Below, one piece after another: positions 51,096 to 58,852 of a DNA stretch of 64,000 nt (positions within the stretch are counted from its first letter, which is position 1; every line of letters begins with the position of its first letter). The notes under the pieces were generated by a model. It worked only from the letters and a program-made list of their open reading frames with translations. It made no database searches and was not told the origin of the DNA. The translations under genes and the position numbers were made by a program. This DNA is from an uncultured Myxococcales bacterium (lineage in GTDB: Bacteria; Myxococcota_A; UBA9042; CAIXZC01): positions 1 through 64,000 of the forward strand of contig CAITUV010000082.1 in NCBI GenBank assembly GCA_903895725.1, in the 5' to 3' direction.

Positions 51096-52223
51096 ATGGA
51101 TTGCGGGGCGCTACGAGGCACGGCGAACAGGCGGACGCTTCGGATCCTGATGACGGTCATGGCGCTGGTGACCGCGTCCTGCTCGGCAGGCGGCGAAAAG
51201 CCGGATGCCCAGACAGTCGAGGACGCAGCCGGGGCCGGCGACGTCAGTAACACTTCCCGGGCTGAGGCTCTCTCCGACGAAGAGGGTCTTCCGGAGGCTC
51301 TTTCCGGGGGACAGGACGTCGAGGCAGCCTCCGACGCTGAAGTGGCCAGCCCCGATGTCCTCGTGGGAGCTTTCCTCGTCCAGTTCATCGAGGAGAGGCC
51401 CGAGACCGCCTGGAGCGAAGCTCAGGCTGCCTTCACCTATGTTTTCGGAAGCGTGTATGACGGCCCGACCCCCAACACCACGCTGTGGGAGGAGGTGTCG
51501 GCAGCCGGCGACTGCCGCCTCCTCAAGCCGAGCGTCCCGTTCTGCGAGGGGGGGTGCGGGGCCGGGGCCTGCGTCGACGACGGCACCTGCATGCCCTACC
51601 CGGCCCCCGCTGTGGTAGGAACCGTGACCGTCACCGGGCTGATCAACCAGGCGGGAGACAAATCGTTCTCGATGGAGCCCCTGGGCGGCTTCTACCAGCC
51701 GCCGGGCGGCGAACAGCTCCCCTACCCCGCGGCACAGGAAGGGGATGCGATCTCCTTGGCCGCAAAGGGGAGCCCTGCGGTTCCGGCCTTCACCCTCGAG
51801 GCATCCGGCGTTGCCCCGCTCGTGCTCCTCAACGAGTCCGTTCCGGTTGAGCCCGAGTCGCCGGTCGTCCTTCAATGGGTCCCTCCCGGCATTCCCGGGC
51901 TCTCCACCGTGTCGGTCAAGCTGGACATCAGCCATCACGCGGGGTCCAAGGGGAAGATCCTCTGCGATACCCTGGACGACGGGCTGCTGGAGATCGAGGC
52001 GGCGCTGGTCGACCAGCTGGTCGCGCTGGGCGTGGCCGGCTTCCCGACGATCCTCGTCACCCGGAAATCCACGGGGTCGACCATGGTCCCGACGGGAAGA
52101 ATCGACCTGGAGGTATCTGCCGACGTCGAGGTGCTCGTGGACATTCCGGGCAACGTCTCCTGTACGTCGGACGAGAATTGCCCGGAGGGCCAGACCTGCC
52201 AGGTCGGCCTTTTCTGCAAATGA
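51096..52223 (+). CDS. Lipoprotein, paralogue of the one at 41752
   Basis: It starts at ATG 51096 behind a GGAGGGG ribosome site and has 375 residues. The signal peptide ends in LVTASC. After an acidic linker come LVQFIEERPETAWSEAQAAF, a Cys-rich patch (CEGGCGAGACVDDGTCMPYP), a beta region (GTVTVTGLINQAGDKSF) and a C-terminal Cys-rich end (CTSDENCPEGQTCQVGLFC). It matches the lipoprotein at 41752-42777 segment by segment in its middle and later parts. It is 62 bp upstream of the next lipoprotein and probably co-transcribed. The function is unknown. Confidence 0.75.
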   Translation: MDCGALRGTANRRTLRILMTVMALVTASCSAGGEKPDAQTVEDAAGAGDVSNTSRAEALSDEEGLPEALSGGQDVEAASDAEVASPDVLVGAFLVQFIEERPETAWSEAQAAFTYVFGSVYDGPTPNTTLWEEVSAAGDCRLLKPSVPFCEGGCGAGACVDDGTCMPYPAPAVVGTVTVTGLINQAGDKSFSMEPLGGFYQPPGGEQLPYPAAQEGDAISLAAKGSPAVPAFTLEASGVAPLVLLNESVPVEPESPVVLQWVPPGIPGLSTVSVKLDISHHAGSKGKILCDTLDDGLLEIEAALVDQLVALGVAGFPTILVTRKSTGSTMVPTGRIDLEVSADVEVLVDIPGNVSCTSDENCPEGQTCQVGLFCK

Positions 52224-52285
52224 GACGTTCAACTGCCGTGGGGCAGGAGATTCCGGTCAGTTATCACTTCTGGAGGTCAGCTGCC

Positions 52286-53386
52286 ATGTGGATGCCGGGA
52301 AGCCTGATTCGAGTTGGATTTGCCGCACTTCTCCTGGGGGGGCTCTGTTCCTGCCAGGGCGGCAACGTGACCGAGGTCTTCGGCGACGATGCGACAGGGA
52401 CGTCGGAGGATCTCGGTGTGTCCGCCGACTCGGCGGGGCCGACCCTCGATGCCTCGGAATCAACAGCGGCGCCGGGCGATGATACGGGCAGTGCGTCCCC
52501 GGATTCCGCCCCCGGTGACCAGGCCGGCGAGGACCTCGAGCCCGGGCTGCCCGACGCGCTCGAGCCCGGGGACATCCAGTCGCAGGCCGATCTGCCCGAT
52601 GGGGCGGCGGACTCCGGCTCTACGCCGAGCGACCTCGCTCACTTCAGCTTCTTCGTCACGAGTCTCGCCTCGATTCAGAAGCTGTCCGGAAGCCAGGCCG
52701 GGTTCGGCGGAGACCTCCGGTTCGGCGAAACCGGACCGGGTGCGGGGCTGCGCGGCGCGGACAAGATCTGCGCGGCCATCGCCGAAATGAGCATGCCCGG
52801 AGCCGGGGCGAAGCAATGGCGGGCATTTCTCAGCGCGACGGCCGACGAGAATGGCAAGCAGGTGAACGCCATCGACCGGATCGGCAACGGGCCCTGGTAC
52901 GACCGCCTCGGAAGGCAGTTTGCCGCCCAGAAGTCGGACCTGCTCTACGAACGCCCCACCACGGCCGACGCCGCGATCATCAACGACTTCCCGAACGAGT
53001 GGGGGGTCCCTAACCACCAGCCCGACCCCACCCAGCCCAAGGTCGACAACCACGACATGCTGACGGGGTCGAGCAAGCAGGGGACGCTCTATTCTGCCAG
53101 CGCCACCTGCAAGGACTGGACGGCCAGCACCGGGTCTGCAGCGGAAGGGAAACCCCGCGTCGGACATTCCTGGCCGACCGAGGGCGGGGGCGGTGGAGGC
53201 CAGTTCGCAGCCCCTCCGCCCGGAGGAGGGGGCAAGGACATGAAGAACTGGATCTCGGCTCTGGACGAGGCAGGTTGCGCTCCGGGCGTCAACCTCGTCC
53301 AGTCGGGTCCCCCGCGCCCGGGTACCAACACCGTCGGCTCCGGCGGCGGATACGGGGGCTTCTACTGCTTCGCCCTGACCCCCTGA
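52286..53386 (+). CDS. Lipoprotein with lectin-like (DUF1554-type) domain
   Basis: It starts at ATG 52286, 10 nt after GGAGG, and has 366 residues. The signal peptide ends in GGLCSC. The linker is rich in Asp, Gly and Pro. The C-terminal domain begins HFSFFVTSLASIQKLSGSQ and has GADKICAAIAEM, RAFLSATADENGKQ and RIGNGPWYDRLGR, and ends with GGYGGFYCF. The order of these motifs and the buried Cys pair look like the C-type-lectin-like DUF1554 domain of many surface lipoproteins. A Gly-rich loop (GGGGGGQFAAPPPGGGG) sits inside. The likely role is carbohydrate or protein binding. Confidence 0.75.
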   Translation: MWMPGSLIRVGFAALLLGGLCSCQGGNVTEVFGDDATGTSEDLGVSADSAGPTLDASESTAAPGDDTGSASPDSAPGDQAGEDLEPGLPDALEPGDIQSQADLPDGAADSGSTPSDLAHFSFFVTSLASIQKLSGSQAGFGGDLRFGETGPGAGLRGADKICAAIAEMSMPGAGAKQWRAFLSATADENGKQVNAIDRIGNGPWYDRLGRQFAAQKSDLLYERPTTADAAIINDFPNEWGVPNHQPDPTQPKVDNHDMLTGSSKQGTLYSASATCKDWTASTGSAAEGKPRVGHSWPTEGGGGGGQFAAPPPGGGGKDMKNWISALDEAGCAPGVNLVQSGPPRPGTNTVGSGGGYGGFYCFALTP

Positions 53387-53440
53387 GCCGTCTCGTTTCT
53401 TCCGTCCATCCGCCCCACGCCTCGCCCAATCCGTTCCGAC

Positions 53441-53469
53441 TTGCCGCTTCACGCACCCGGACGTACAAT
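53441..53469 (+). promoter_or_regulatory. Promoter of the ATPase-helicase operon
   Basis: TTGCCG (53441-53446) and TACAAT (53464-53469) are 17 bp apart, the best -10 match of the common class in this window. The leader is about 80 nt to GTG 53555. It sets the operon apart from the lipoprotein genes before it. Confidence 0.6.
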
Positions 53470-53554
53470 GTCTGGCTCTCCTGCTCCGGCGGAGCGGCGA
53501 GGCCGGCCTTCGAGGATCTCCCGGGGCCGTTGATCGAGAACGTGGAGGTGCATC

Positions 53555-54436
53555 GTGCACGTGGATGCAACCCTGTTGGAGCAGTACCTTAAGCTGAGCA
53601 AGGAGCTGGCCGGTCTTGCCGCCCGCACCGACAAGGCCGCCGAGGCGGCGCGCAAGCTGGGCAAGCTAGCCTCGTCCGGCCGCAATCTCGTCGTCGAGGG
53701 GGCCGAAGAGCTGGCTCTGCTCAAGAAGACCCTGCCCGAGCTCAAGGATTCGAACCTCCCGCAGCTGGTTGCCGGCCTGAACGACTCACTGGCACCGCTC
53801 CAGCAGGCGGCCGAAGCCGATGCCCAGCGCGAAGTCGTGCGCATGCTCGATGCCCTGAGCCAGCGCCTTTCCGCATCCGGATTGCCGCTCGAGGGACGTT
53901 ACCCGGAGCTCACCTGCGGCGTGTTCACCCTGCTGTTCGAGAATTCCGCCAAGGGGCTCCAGGTGACGCTGTTCTATGGGCCGAGGATCGCCCGGCTGGA
54001 GCAGGTCGCCGGGGCCGAGGTCGAGAAAGTCGAAAAGGCCGTGCTCGAAGCCCGCAAGGCACTCGAAGAAGGGCTGCTCCCCCAGGAGACCTTCCTCCCC
54101 TCACTCCTGGAAGCGTGGCGGATGGTCCACCTGCGCTGGGGCAGGTCCCCCGAAGGCCCCGTCCCCCTCCTTCGCGTCCTGGCGGAGCTCTGCTTCTCCG
54201 TCCAGGAGGAGAAGTTCCTCCGAAACCCCTCTCGGACCACGTTCCGCCCTTACGGCCAGACGAGCTTCTCCTACCAGCTCTCCCGCTGTGAAATCCGTTC
54301 TGCCGAGGGCATGACCATGGCCCTCGGCATTGCCACCCGGGAGGACGTCAGGGAGGGCCACAGCCTGTGGGTTCCCCGCGCCGCCCGGGGGGAAGGCGTC
54401 CACTACTCCACTCTCTCCTTCAGGAGGGCCGAATGA
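53555..54436 (+). CDS. Coiled-coil protein of unknown family, first gene of the ATPase-helicase operon
   Basis: It starts at GTG 53555 behind GGAGGTG and has 293 residues. Residues 1-110 are helical and rich in Leu, Ala, Glu and Lys (LEQYLKLSKELAGLAARTDKA in part, ELALLKKTLPELKD), probably a coiled coil. The rest is a mixed fold with CGVFTLLFENSAKGLQVTLFYG, then an Arg/Glu-rich helix, and a C-terminal beta part (YGQTSFSYQLSRCEIRSAEG). I recognise no TerB, nuclease or methylase motif. The ATGA overlap with the next gene means the products are made together. I infer a scaffold or sensor subunit for the ATPases. Confidence 0.8.
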   Translation: MHVDATLLEQYLKLSKELAGLAARTDKAAEAARKLGKLASSGRNLVVEGAEELALLKKTLPELKDSNLPQLVAGLNDSLAPLQQAAEADAQREVVRMLDALSQRLSASGLPLEGRYPELTCGVFTLLFENSAKGLQVTLFYGPRIARLEQVAGAEVEKVEKAVLEARKALEEGLLPQETFLPSLLEAWRMVHLRWGRSPEGPVPLLRVLAELCFSVQEEKFLRNPSRTTFRPYGQTSFSYQLSRCEIRSAEGMTMALGIATREDVREGHSLWVPRAARGEGVHYSTLSFRRAE

Positions 54437-55680
54437 ACGGCGATCTGAACCAGTTCGATGCCCGGCGAATCATCCAGACCGTCGGCGAGGCGGGCCAGCC
54501 CCCGCTCTGGGGGACCCGCTACTTCACCGACGGGTTCGAAGACACGCTGCGCCTCCTCGACGAGGACTACTTCAACTCGTACCTGAAGGAAGGCGGTGCC
54601 ACCTTCAAGCTCCTCGTCGGTCACTACGGTGGGGGAAAGACCCATTTCCTCTACCTCCTGCGAGAGCTGGCCTGGGAGCGTGACTTCGTCGTCGCCTACG
54701 TCAGCCTCACCCCCGAAGAAACGCCGTTCCACCAGCTTGACCGCGTCTACCGCGCCGTTGCCTCCTCCGTGGCCTACCCCCCCGAAGGACGTGAAGTCAC
54801 CCAGGGCATGATGCCCCTCCTCAAGGCAACCGTGGCCCGTTGGCGGGCCAAGGCCCAGAATGGCCCGGACGATCTCCTGCAGATGCAGGCGCAGGATGCC
54901 GTGCGCGACCTTGAGAACCTCAACTTCCAGCGGGCCATGAAGGCCGCCCTGTCCGCCTTGCTCGCCCAGCAGGAGGAAGAGGCCGAGGAGATGGTCCTCT
55001 GGCTCTCCGCCCAGGGGCACGACCGCACCCGTTACCGCCAGCTGGGCATCGCCGGTGGCATCGATCGGAGCAATGCGTTCTCCTCCCTTCGCTCGCTGAC
55101 CCGCTTCGTCCGGCAGGCAGGCTACTCCGGCATGGCAATCCTCTTCGACGAGGCCGAGCGCACCCCGAGCCTCTCCGGACGGCAGCGCGAGTACCTCCTG
55201 AGCAACCTGCGGGAGCTCATCGATGAGACCGCCCGCGGCACGCTCCAGTCATCGTTCGTGGCTTACGCGATTCCGGACTACCGCTTCTTCGACGGGAAGA
55301 CCGGCGTCTACGAGGCCGTCAAGGGGCGCACGGCCTCGATGTTCGACTTCTACAACCCCAGCGGCGTCCGCATCAATCTCGATGCCAACTTGAGCGAGGA
55401 CAAGCTGCTCAGCCACCTCCAGTCGGTCGGCGCCAAGCTGTGGCGGATCTACGAGATCGCTTACGGCATCAAGCTCGACCCGAAGCTGGCCGAGCCGGCC
55501 CTGCGCCTGCTCGCCCGGCAGGTCCTGCACAGTCGGTTTGCGGACATCTCGTTCCGTCGCCTGTTCGTGCAGTCCGCAGTCCGCGGGCTGGCCGAGGTCC
55601 ATCGGCGCAAGAACTTCGACCTCGACGAAGCGTGGGCCGAGGCCATCGTCGAAAACTTCGTGAGCGGAGGACCCGCATGA
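54433..55680 (+). CDS. BrxD/DUF2791-like P-loop ATPase A
   Basis: It starts at ATG 54433 with an ATGA overlap and has 415 residues. Walker A is GHYGGGKTH (near residue 65), in the GxxGxGKTH form typical of DUF2791 (PF10923) ATPases of BREX and related systems. Walker B is MAILFDEAERT, with the catalytic Glu. Other family-like features are an N-terminal DARRIIQTVGEAGQPP and YFTDGFEDTL before the P-loop and a C-terminal helical region rich in Leu and Arg. It should be cytosolic and use ATP to act with the helicase encoded two genes later. It is paralogous to the next gene product. Confidence 0.88.
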   Translation: MNGDLNQFDARRIIQTVGEAGQPPLWGTRYFTDGFEDTLRLLDEDYFNSYLKEGGATFKLLVGHYGGGKTHFLYLLRELAWERDFVVAYVSLTPEETPFHQLDRVYRAVASSVAYPPEGREVTQGMMPLLKATVARWRAKAQNGPDDLLQMQAQDAVRDLENLNFQRAMKAALSALLAQQEEEAEEMVLWLSAQGHDRTRYRQLGIAGGIDRSNAFSSLRSLTRFVRQAGYSGMAILFDEAERTPSLSGRQREYLLSNLRELIDETARGTLQSSFVAYAIPDYRFFDGKTGVYEAVKGRTASMFDFYNPSGVRINLDANLSEDKLLSHLQSVGAKLWRIYEIAYGIKLDPKLAEPALRLLARQVLHSRFADISFRRLFVQSAVRGLAEVHRRKNFDLDEAWAEAIVENFVSGGPA

Positions 55681-57068
55681 TCGGGGTCGGCGACCTGGTC
55701 CAGCATCCGAGGCTCGGCTCGGGCGTCGTGCTGGAGATCCGGCACATGGGGTACGATGCTCGGGTCAACTTCTTCGGGCACCCCCTCTGGGTCCCCTGCA
55801 AAGTGCTGACCGTCATCGCCAGCGGGGCAGTCCGAACGACCGGTGCCCCCGCCGGGGGACCCGCATCCGCTCAGCGTCCGGGACGCCCCGTTCCCACCGC
55901 GCTCGTTCGCCCACAGAGCATCGATTTCCGTTCCCGGCAGATCCTGGAGAGCCTCCGCATCGGCATCGTCCCCGATTTCGCGCTTCGAGACTGGACCGTT
56001 GGACGGGAAGAAGAATTCCGGTCGGTCCTCGAATGGCTGGCCGATCCGACCGAAGCAAGCGCCATCCTGCTGGGTACCTACGGGTCCGGCAAGACTCACA
56101 TGCTTCGATACCTGGAACAGCAGGCACTCGAGCAGGGGTTTGCGGTGGCCATGGTCCGCGTGGACCCGGGGGAGGAGAACAGCTCGTTCCCGTACCGTTT
56201 CTACGGGCACGTGATGAAGGCCCTGCGGGTTCCCCGGACCGACGGCCTCGATGATGCCGTGTCCGTCTTCCAGGATGCTGCGATGACCGGCCGGAGCGTC
56301 ACACTGGCCGGGCATCCGTTCTTCGGGCGCTTTGCAAGGGCCATCCAGCAGGGGGTCGACCGCCGCAACGACTGGCAGGCTTTCCTCGGCGATCGGGCCG
56401 AATCCCACTACTTTCCAAATCTGCACGGCATGACGACCGCTGCCAATGTCACGTGCAACATGCTGACAGCGTTCTCCAGCTTCCTGGCACAGGAAGGGGG
56501 AGCCAAGGGGCTGGTCCTGCTCGTCGACGAGGTGGAGACGTCCGAAGTACGCCGTCACGCCTACCACTGGAAGCGGACGCTGAACTTCCTGCGCGGGCTC
56601 ACGCTGGCGTCGAACGACGATCCCATCCTCTCCGAACCGGTCGCCCGGGCCGTTGCCGGGTACCGTGTCGGTGCCAATTCGGGCCTCGTGTACTGCGGTC
56701 ACCATCCGGGGTTGAGCTACTCGTTCGGCTCTCCCAGCCATCTGAAGGTCATGCTCGCACTCACCGAGTGTCGGGTGACTGGCCGGCTGCGGGAGTGGCG
56801 AAACGGCCAGCCGGTCCTGGCCCTGTCCGACATCCGTCGCTCCGATCTCTACCGCCTCTTCGGAAAGATTGCCGGGACCTACTGCGCCCTGCACGACATG
56901 CGTTTCCCTTCCCATCTCGAGCAGTGGGTGTTCACGCAGCTTCTCCAGGAGGCCTTTGCGTCCCGCTCTGTCCGCGGGTTCGCCAAGGCCACCGTGGAGG
57001 TGCTGGACTTCCTCCGCCACTATCCCAACGAGCCGCTCGAGCGTTTCGCTCGCTACCGGACGTTCTGA
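55677..57068 (+). CDS. BrxD/DUF2791-like P-loop ATPase B with SH3-like head
   Basis: It starts at ATG 55677, again with an ATGA overlap, and has 463 residues. Residues 1-45 are a small beta-barrel, GDLVQHPRLGSGVVLEIRH in which LGSGVV and VNFFGHPLWV recall CarD/UvrD-C-like domains that bind RNA polymerase or helicases. After a Pro-rich linker comes a second DUF2791-type ATPase: VGREEEFRSVLEWL, Walker A GTYGSGKTH, Walker B GLVLLVDEVETSEV. The C-terminal half has conserved-looking LNFLRGLTLASNDDP and GLVYCGHHPG. The two adjacent GKTH ATPases could form a mixed ring. Confidence 0.88.
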   Translation: MIGVGDLVQHPRLGSGVVLEIRHMGYDARVNFFGHPLWVPCKVLTVIASGAVRTTGAPAGGPASAQRPGRPVPTALVRPQSIDFRSRQILESLRIGIVPDFALRDWTVGREEEFRSVLEWLADPTEASAILLGTYGSGKTHMLRYLEQQALEQGFAVAMVRVDPGEENSSFPYRFYGHVMKALRVPRTDGLDDAVSVFQDAAMTGRSVTLAGHPFFGRFARAIQQGVDRRNDWQAFLGDRAESHYFPNLHGMTTAANVTCNMLTAFSSFLAQEGGAKGLVLLVDEVETSEVRRHAYHWKRTLNFLRGLTLASNDDPILSEPVARAVAGYRVGANSGLVYCGHHPGLSYSFGSPSHLKVMLALTECRVTGRLREWRNGQPVLALSDIRRSDLYRLFGKIAGTYCALHDMRFPSHLEQWVFTQLLQEAFASRSVRGFAKATVEVLDFLRHYPNEPLERFARYRTF

Positions 57069-58672
57069 TGACCACGGATTTCGAACAGGTTCGGGACATA
57101 CGGTACCGCCTCGGAGCAGTCTGGGGGCCGTTCTTTTCGGGCTTCGGCTCGCTGACCCCCATTCAGATCGAGGCACTTCCCATCCTGCTGTCCGGTAGCA
57201 ACGCAGTCATCTGCTCTCCCACGGCAAGCGGCAAGACCGAAGCCGCACTGGCCCCTGCGGTGCGGACGCTGCTCGACCAGGGAGCCGAGGAAGGTCCAGC
57301 TCTGCTGTATATCGCACCGACTCGAGCGCTCATTTCGGACCTCCAGAAGCGGTTTGCCGACGTCCTGGCCGACCTGGGCCTGACGGCAGCGTTCCGGACT
57401 TCGGACAGCCCGTATCTGCCGGCCCGTTTCCCGCATGCGCTGTTCACCACTCCGGAGTCCCTCGATTCGCTCCTCTGCCGGAGAAAGGGCATCTGGGACC
57501 GAGTTCGTTTCCTGGTCCTCGACGAGCTGCACCTCCTCCACGGCGATGCCCGGGGGGACCAGCTCTGCGTCCTGCTCAACCGCCTGCGGATCGATTCCTG
57601 GAAGAAGCCGCCGCAGCAGGTCATCCTGTCGGCCACGGTGGCCGATCCGCCCGGCATGGCTCAGCGGTATATCGGAGAAGCCGAGGTCGCAGGGCGGGGC
57701 CGCGCCCGCCCCATCCGCTTCCAAGTCCAACGGACCATCGAGGAAGCCCTGACGACCTGCCGCTCGGCCCGCCGGTTCAAGGTGCTCGCCTTCTGCAACA
57801 GCCGCGCCGAGTGCGAGAACCTGGCCGAGGAGACCGTCCGCCGCCGACTGTGGCCTGCCGACGGGGTGTTCGTGCACCACGCAAGCCTCACGGCTGCCCG
57901 CCGACGTCAGCTCGAAGCCGATTTCCGGGCCGCCACGGCTGCGGTCTGCTTTGCCACGATGACGCTCGAGCTCGGAGTGGACATCGGCGACGTCTCCGCT
58001 GCGGTCCTCGTTCGTCCGCCACCGGATGCTGCGTCCTTCGTCCAGCGGCTCGGAAGAGCCTGCCGCCGGGAGTCCGAGATCTTCGGGCTCGGCATCGCCC
58101 AGACCCGGGAGGACGAAGAGACGTTTGACGCGTACCGCGACATGGCGCTCAACGAGGAGCTCAGCTCCCCGCTTGCGCGCCCCGACCTCTCGGTGGCGAT
58201 CCAGCAGTCGTTCTCCCTGCTATTTGCCAACCCGGCCGGCCTCGACCCGGAAAGGCTCTTCACCTACCTGAAGCCCCTTGCAGACATGGAGACGCTGGGG
58301 CAGATCCTCGATCACCTGGTGCTCACCGACTGGCTCCAGCGACGTGGAAACCGCCTCCTGCCTTCCCAGCGAGTCCTCGACCTGGCCGAGAAAGGAGAGG
58401 TCCACACTAACATTGCGGACAGCCGCCCACGCGAGGTCGTCGATGCCCGAACCGGCCTCCCCATCGGACAGCTCACGGGTCCGGCCGAGACGGGGCTGGT
58501 CCTCGGCGGCCGCCGCTGGCGCATCGTTCAGTCCAAGGGCAACCGGGTCTTCGTGGAACCGGGCGGTCCCGCCGATGCCCGCGCCATGTTCGCACGCCGC
58601 TCCGCCCATGGCCGCTTCTTCCCCCTCCTCCCGAAATCGTTGCAGGCGAGGATGGAGCAGGACCCGATGTAG
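57068..58672 (+). CDS. Lhr/BrxHI-like DEAD/DEAH helicase
   Basis: It starts at ATG 57068, sharing a base with the previous stop (TGATG), and has 534 residues. All SF2 motifs are visible: a Q-motif-like LTPIQIEALPILLSGSN, motif I SPTASGKTEA, Ia APTRALISDL, Ib TTPESLDSLL, II LDELHLLHG (DELH), III SATVADP, IV AFCNSRAECE, V TLELGVDIG and VI QRLGRACRR. This is the Lhr-type core (about residues 20-370) followed by a short winged-helix-like tail. BrxHI of BREX type 2 and the helicase of Shango are of this kind. It should move along DNA or RNA in the cytosol as the effector of the operon. Confidence 0.9.
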   Translation: MTTDFEQVRDIRYRLGAVWGPFFSGFGSLTPIQIEALPILLSGSNAVICSPTASGKTEAALAPAVRTLLDQGAEEGPALLYIAPTRALISDLQKRFADVLADLGLTAAFRTSDSPYLPARFPHALFTTPESLDSLLCRRKGIWDRVRFLVLDELHLLHGDARGDQLCVLLNRLRIDSWKKPPQQVILSATVADPPGMAQRYIGEAEVAGRGRARPIRFQVQRTIEEALTTCRSARRFKVLAFCNSRAECENLAEETVRRRLWPADGVFVHHASLTAARRRQLEADFRAATAAVCFATMTLELGVDIGDVSAAVLVRPPPDAASFVQRLGRACRRESEIFGLGIAQTREDEETFDAYRDMALNEELSSPLARPDLSVAIQQSFSLLFANPAGLDPERLFTYLKPLADMETLGQILDHLVLTDWLQRRGNRLLPSQRVLDLAEKGEVHTNIADSRPREVVDARTGLPIGQLTGPAETGLVLGGRRWRIVQSKGNRVFVEPGGPADARAMFARRSAHGRFFPLLPKSLQARMEQDPM

Positions 58673-58675
58673 GGC

Positions 58676-58745
58676 CCCCGCATCGGAGGCACATCCGCAT
58701 CCCGCAACGGAGCCACATCCGCATCCCGCACAGGTGGCACGTCCC
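58676..58745. repeat. Short imperfect tandem repeat behind the helicase gene
   Basis: Three units of about 24 bp share CGCATC...GG(A/T)GxCAC(A/G)TC: roughly at 58680, 58700 and 58722. They lie just after the helicase stop. Three copies with no spacer make a CRISPR array impossible. A short spacer or transcript end is more likely. Confidence 0.5.
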
Positions 58746-58760
58746 CCTCCCCGGAATCCG

Positions 58761-58789
58761 TTGACGCCTCGTCTGCCACCCTGTAGAAC
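58761..58789 (+). promoter_or_regulatory. Promoter of the vWA lipoprotein
   Basis: TTGACG (58761-58766) and TAGAAC (58784-58789) are 17 bp apart; the leader is about 58 nt to ATG 58853. Confidence 0.5.
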
Positions 58790-58852
58790 CGTCCTGAGGA
58801 ACATGCGTAACACGCCGCCCCTGTCAACCAGGCAACCACGGAGGGAGACATC

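Noticed and set aside
53555..58672. Calling the operon BREX or Shango outright
   Set aside because: No PglZ, methylase or TerB signature could be seen; only the ATPase-helicase core is shared.
58676..58745. Short repeats behind the helicase gene as a possible CRISPR
   Set aside because: Three imperfect units without spacers and no cas genes.
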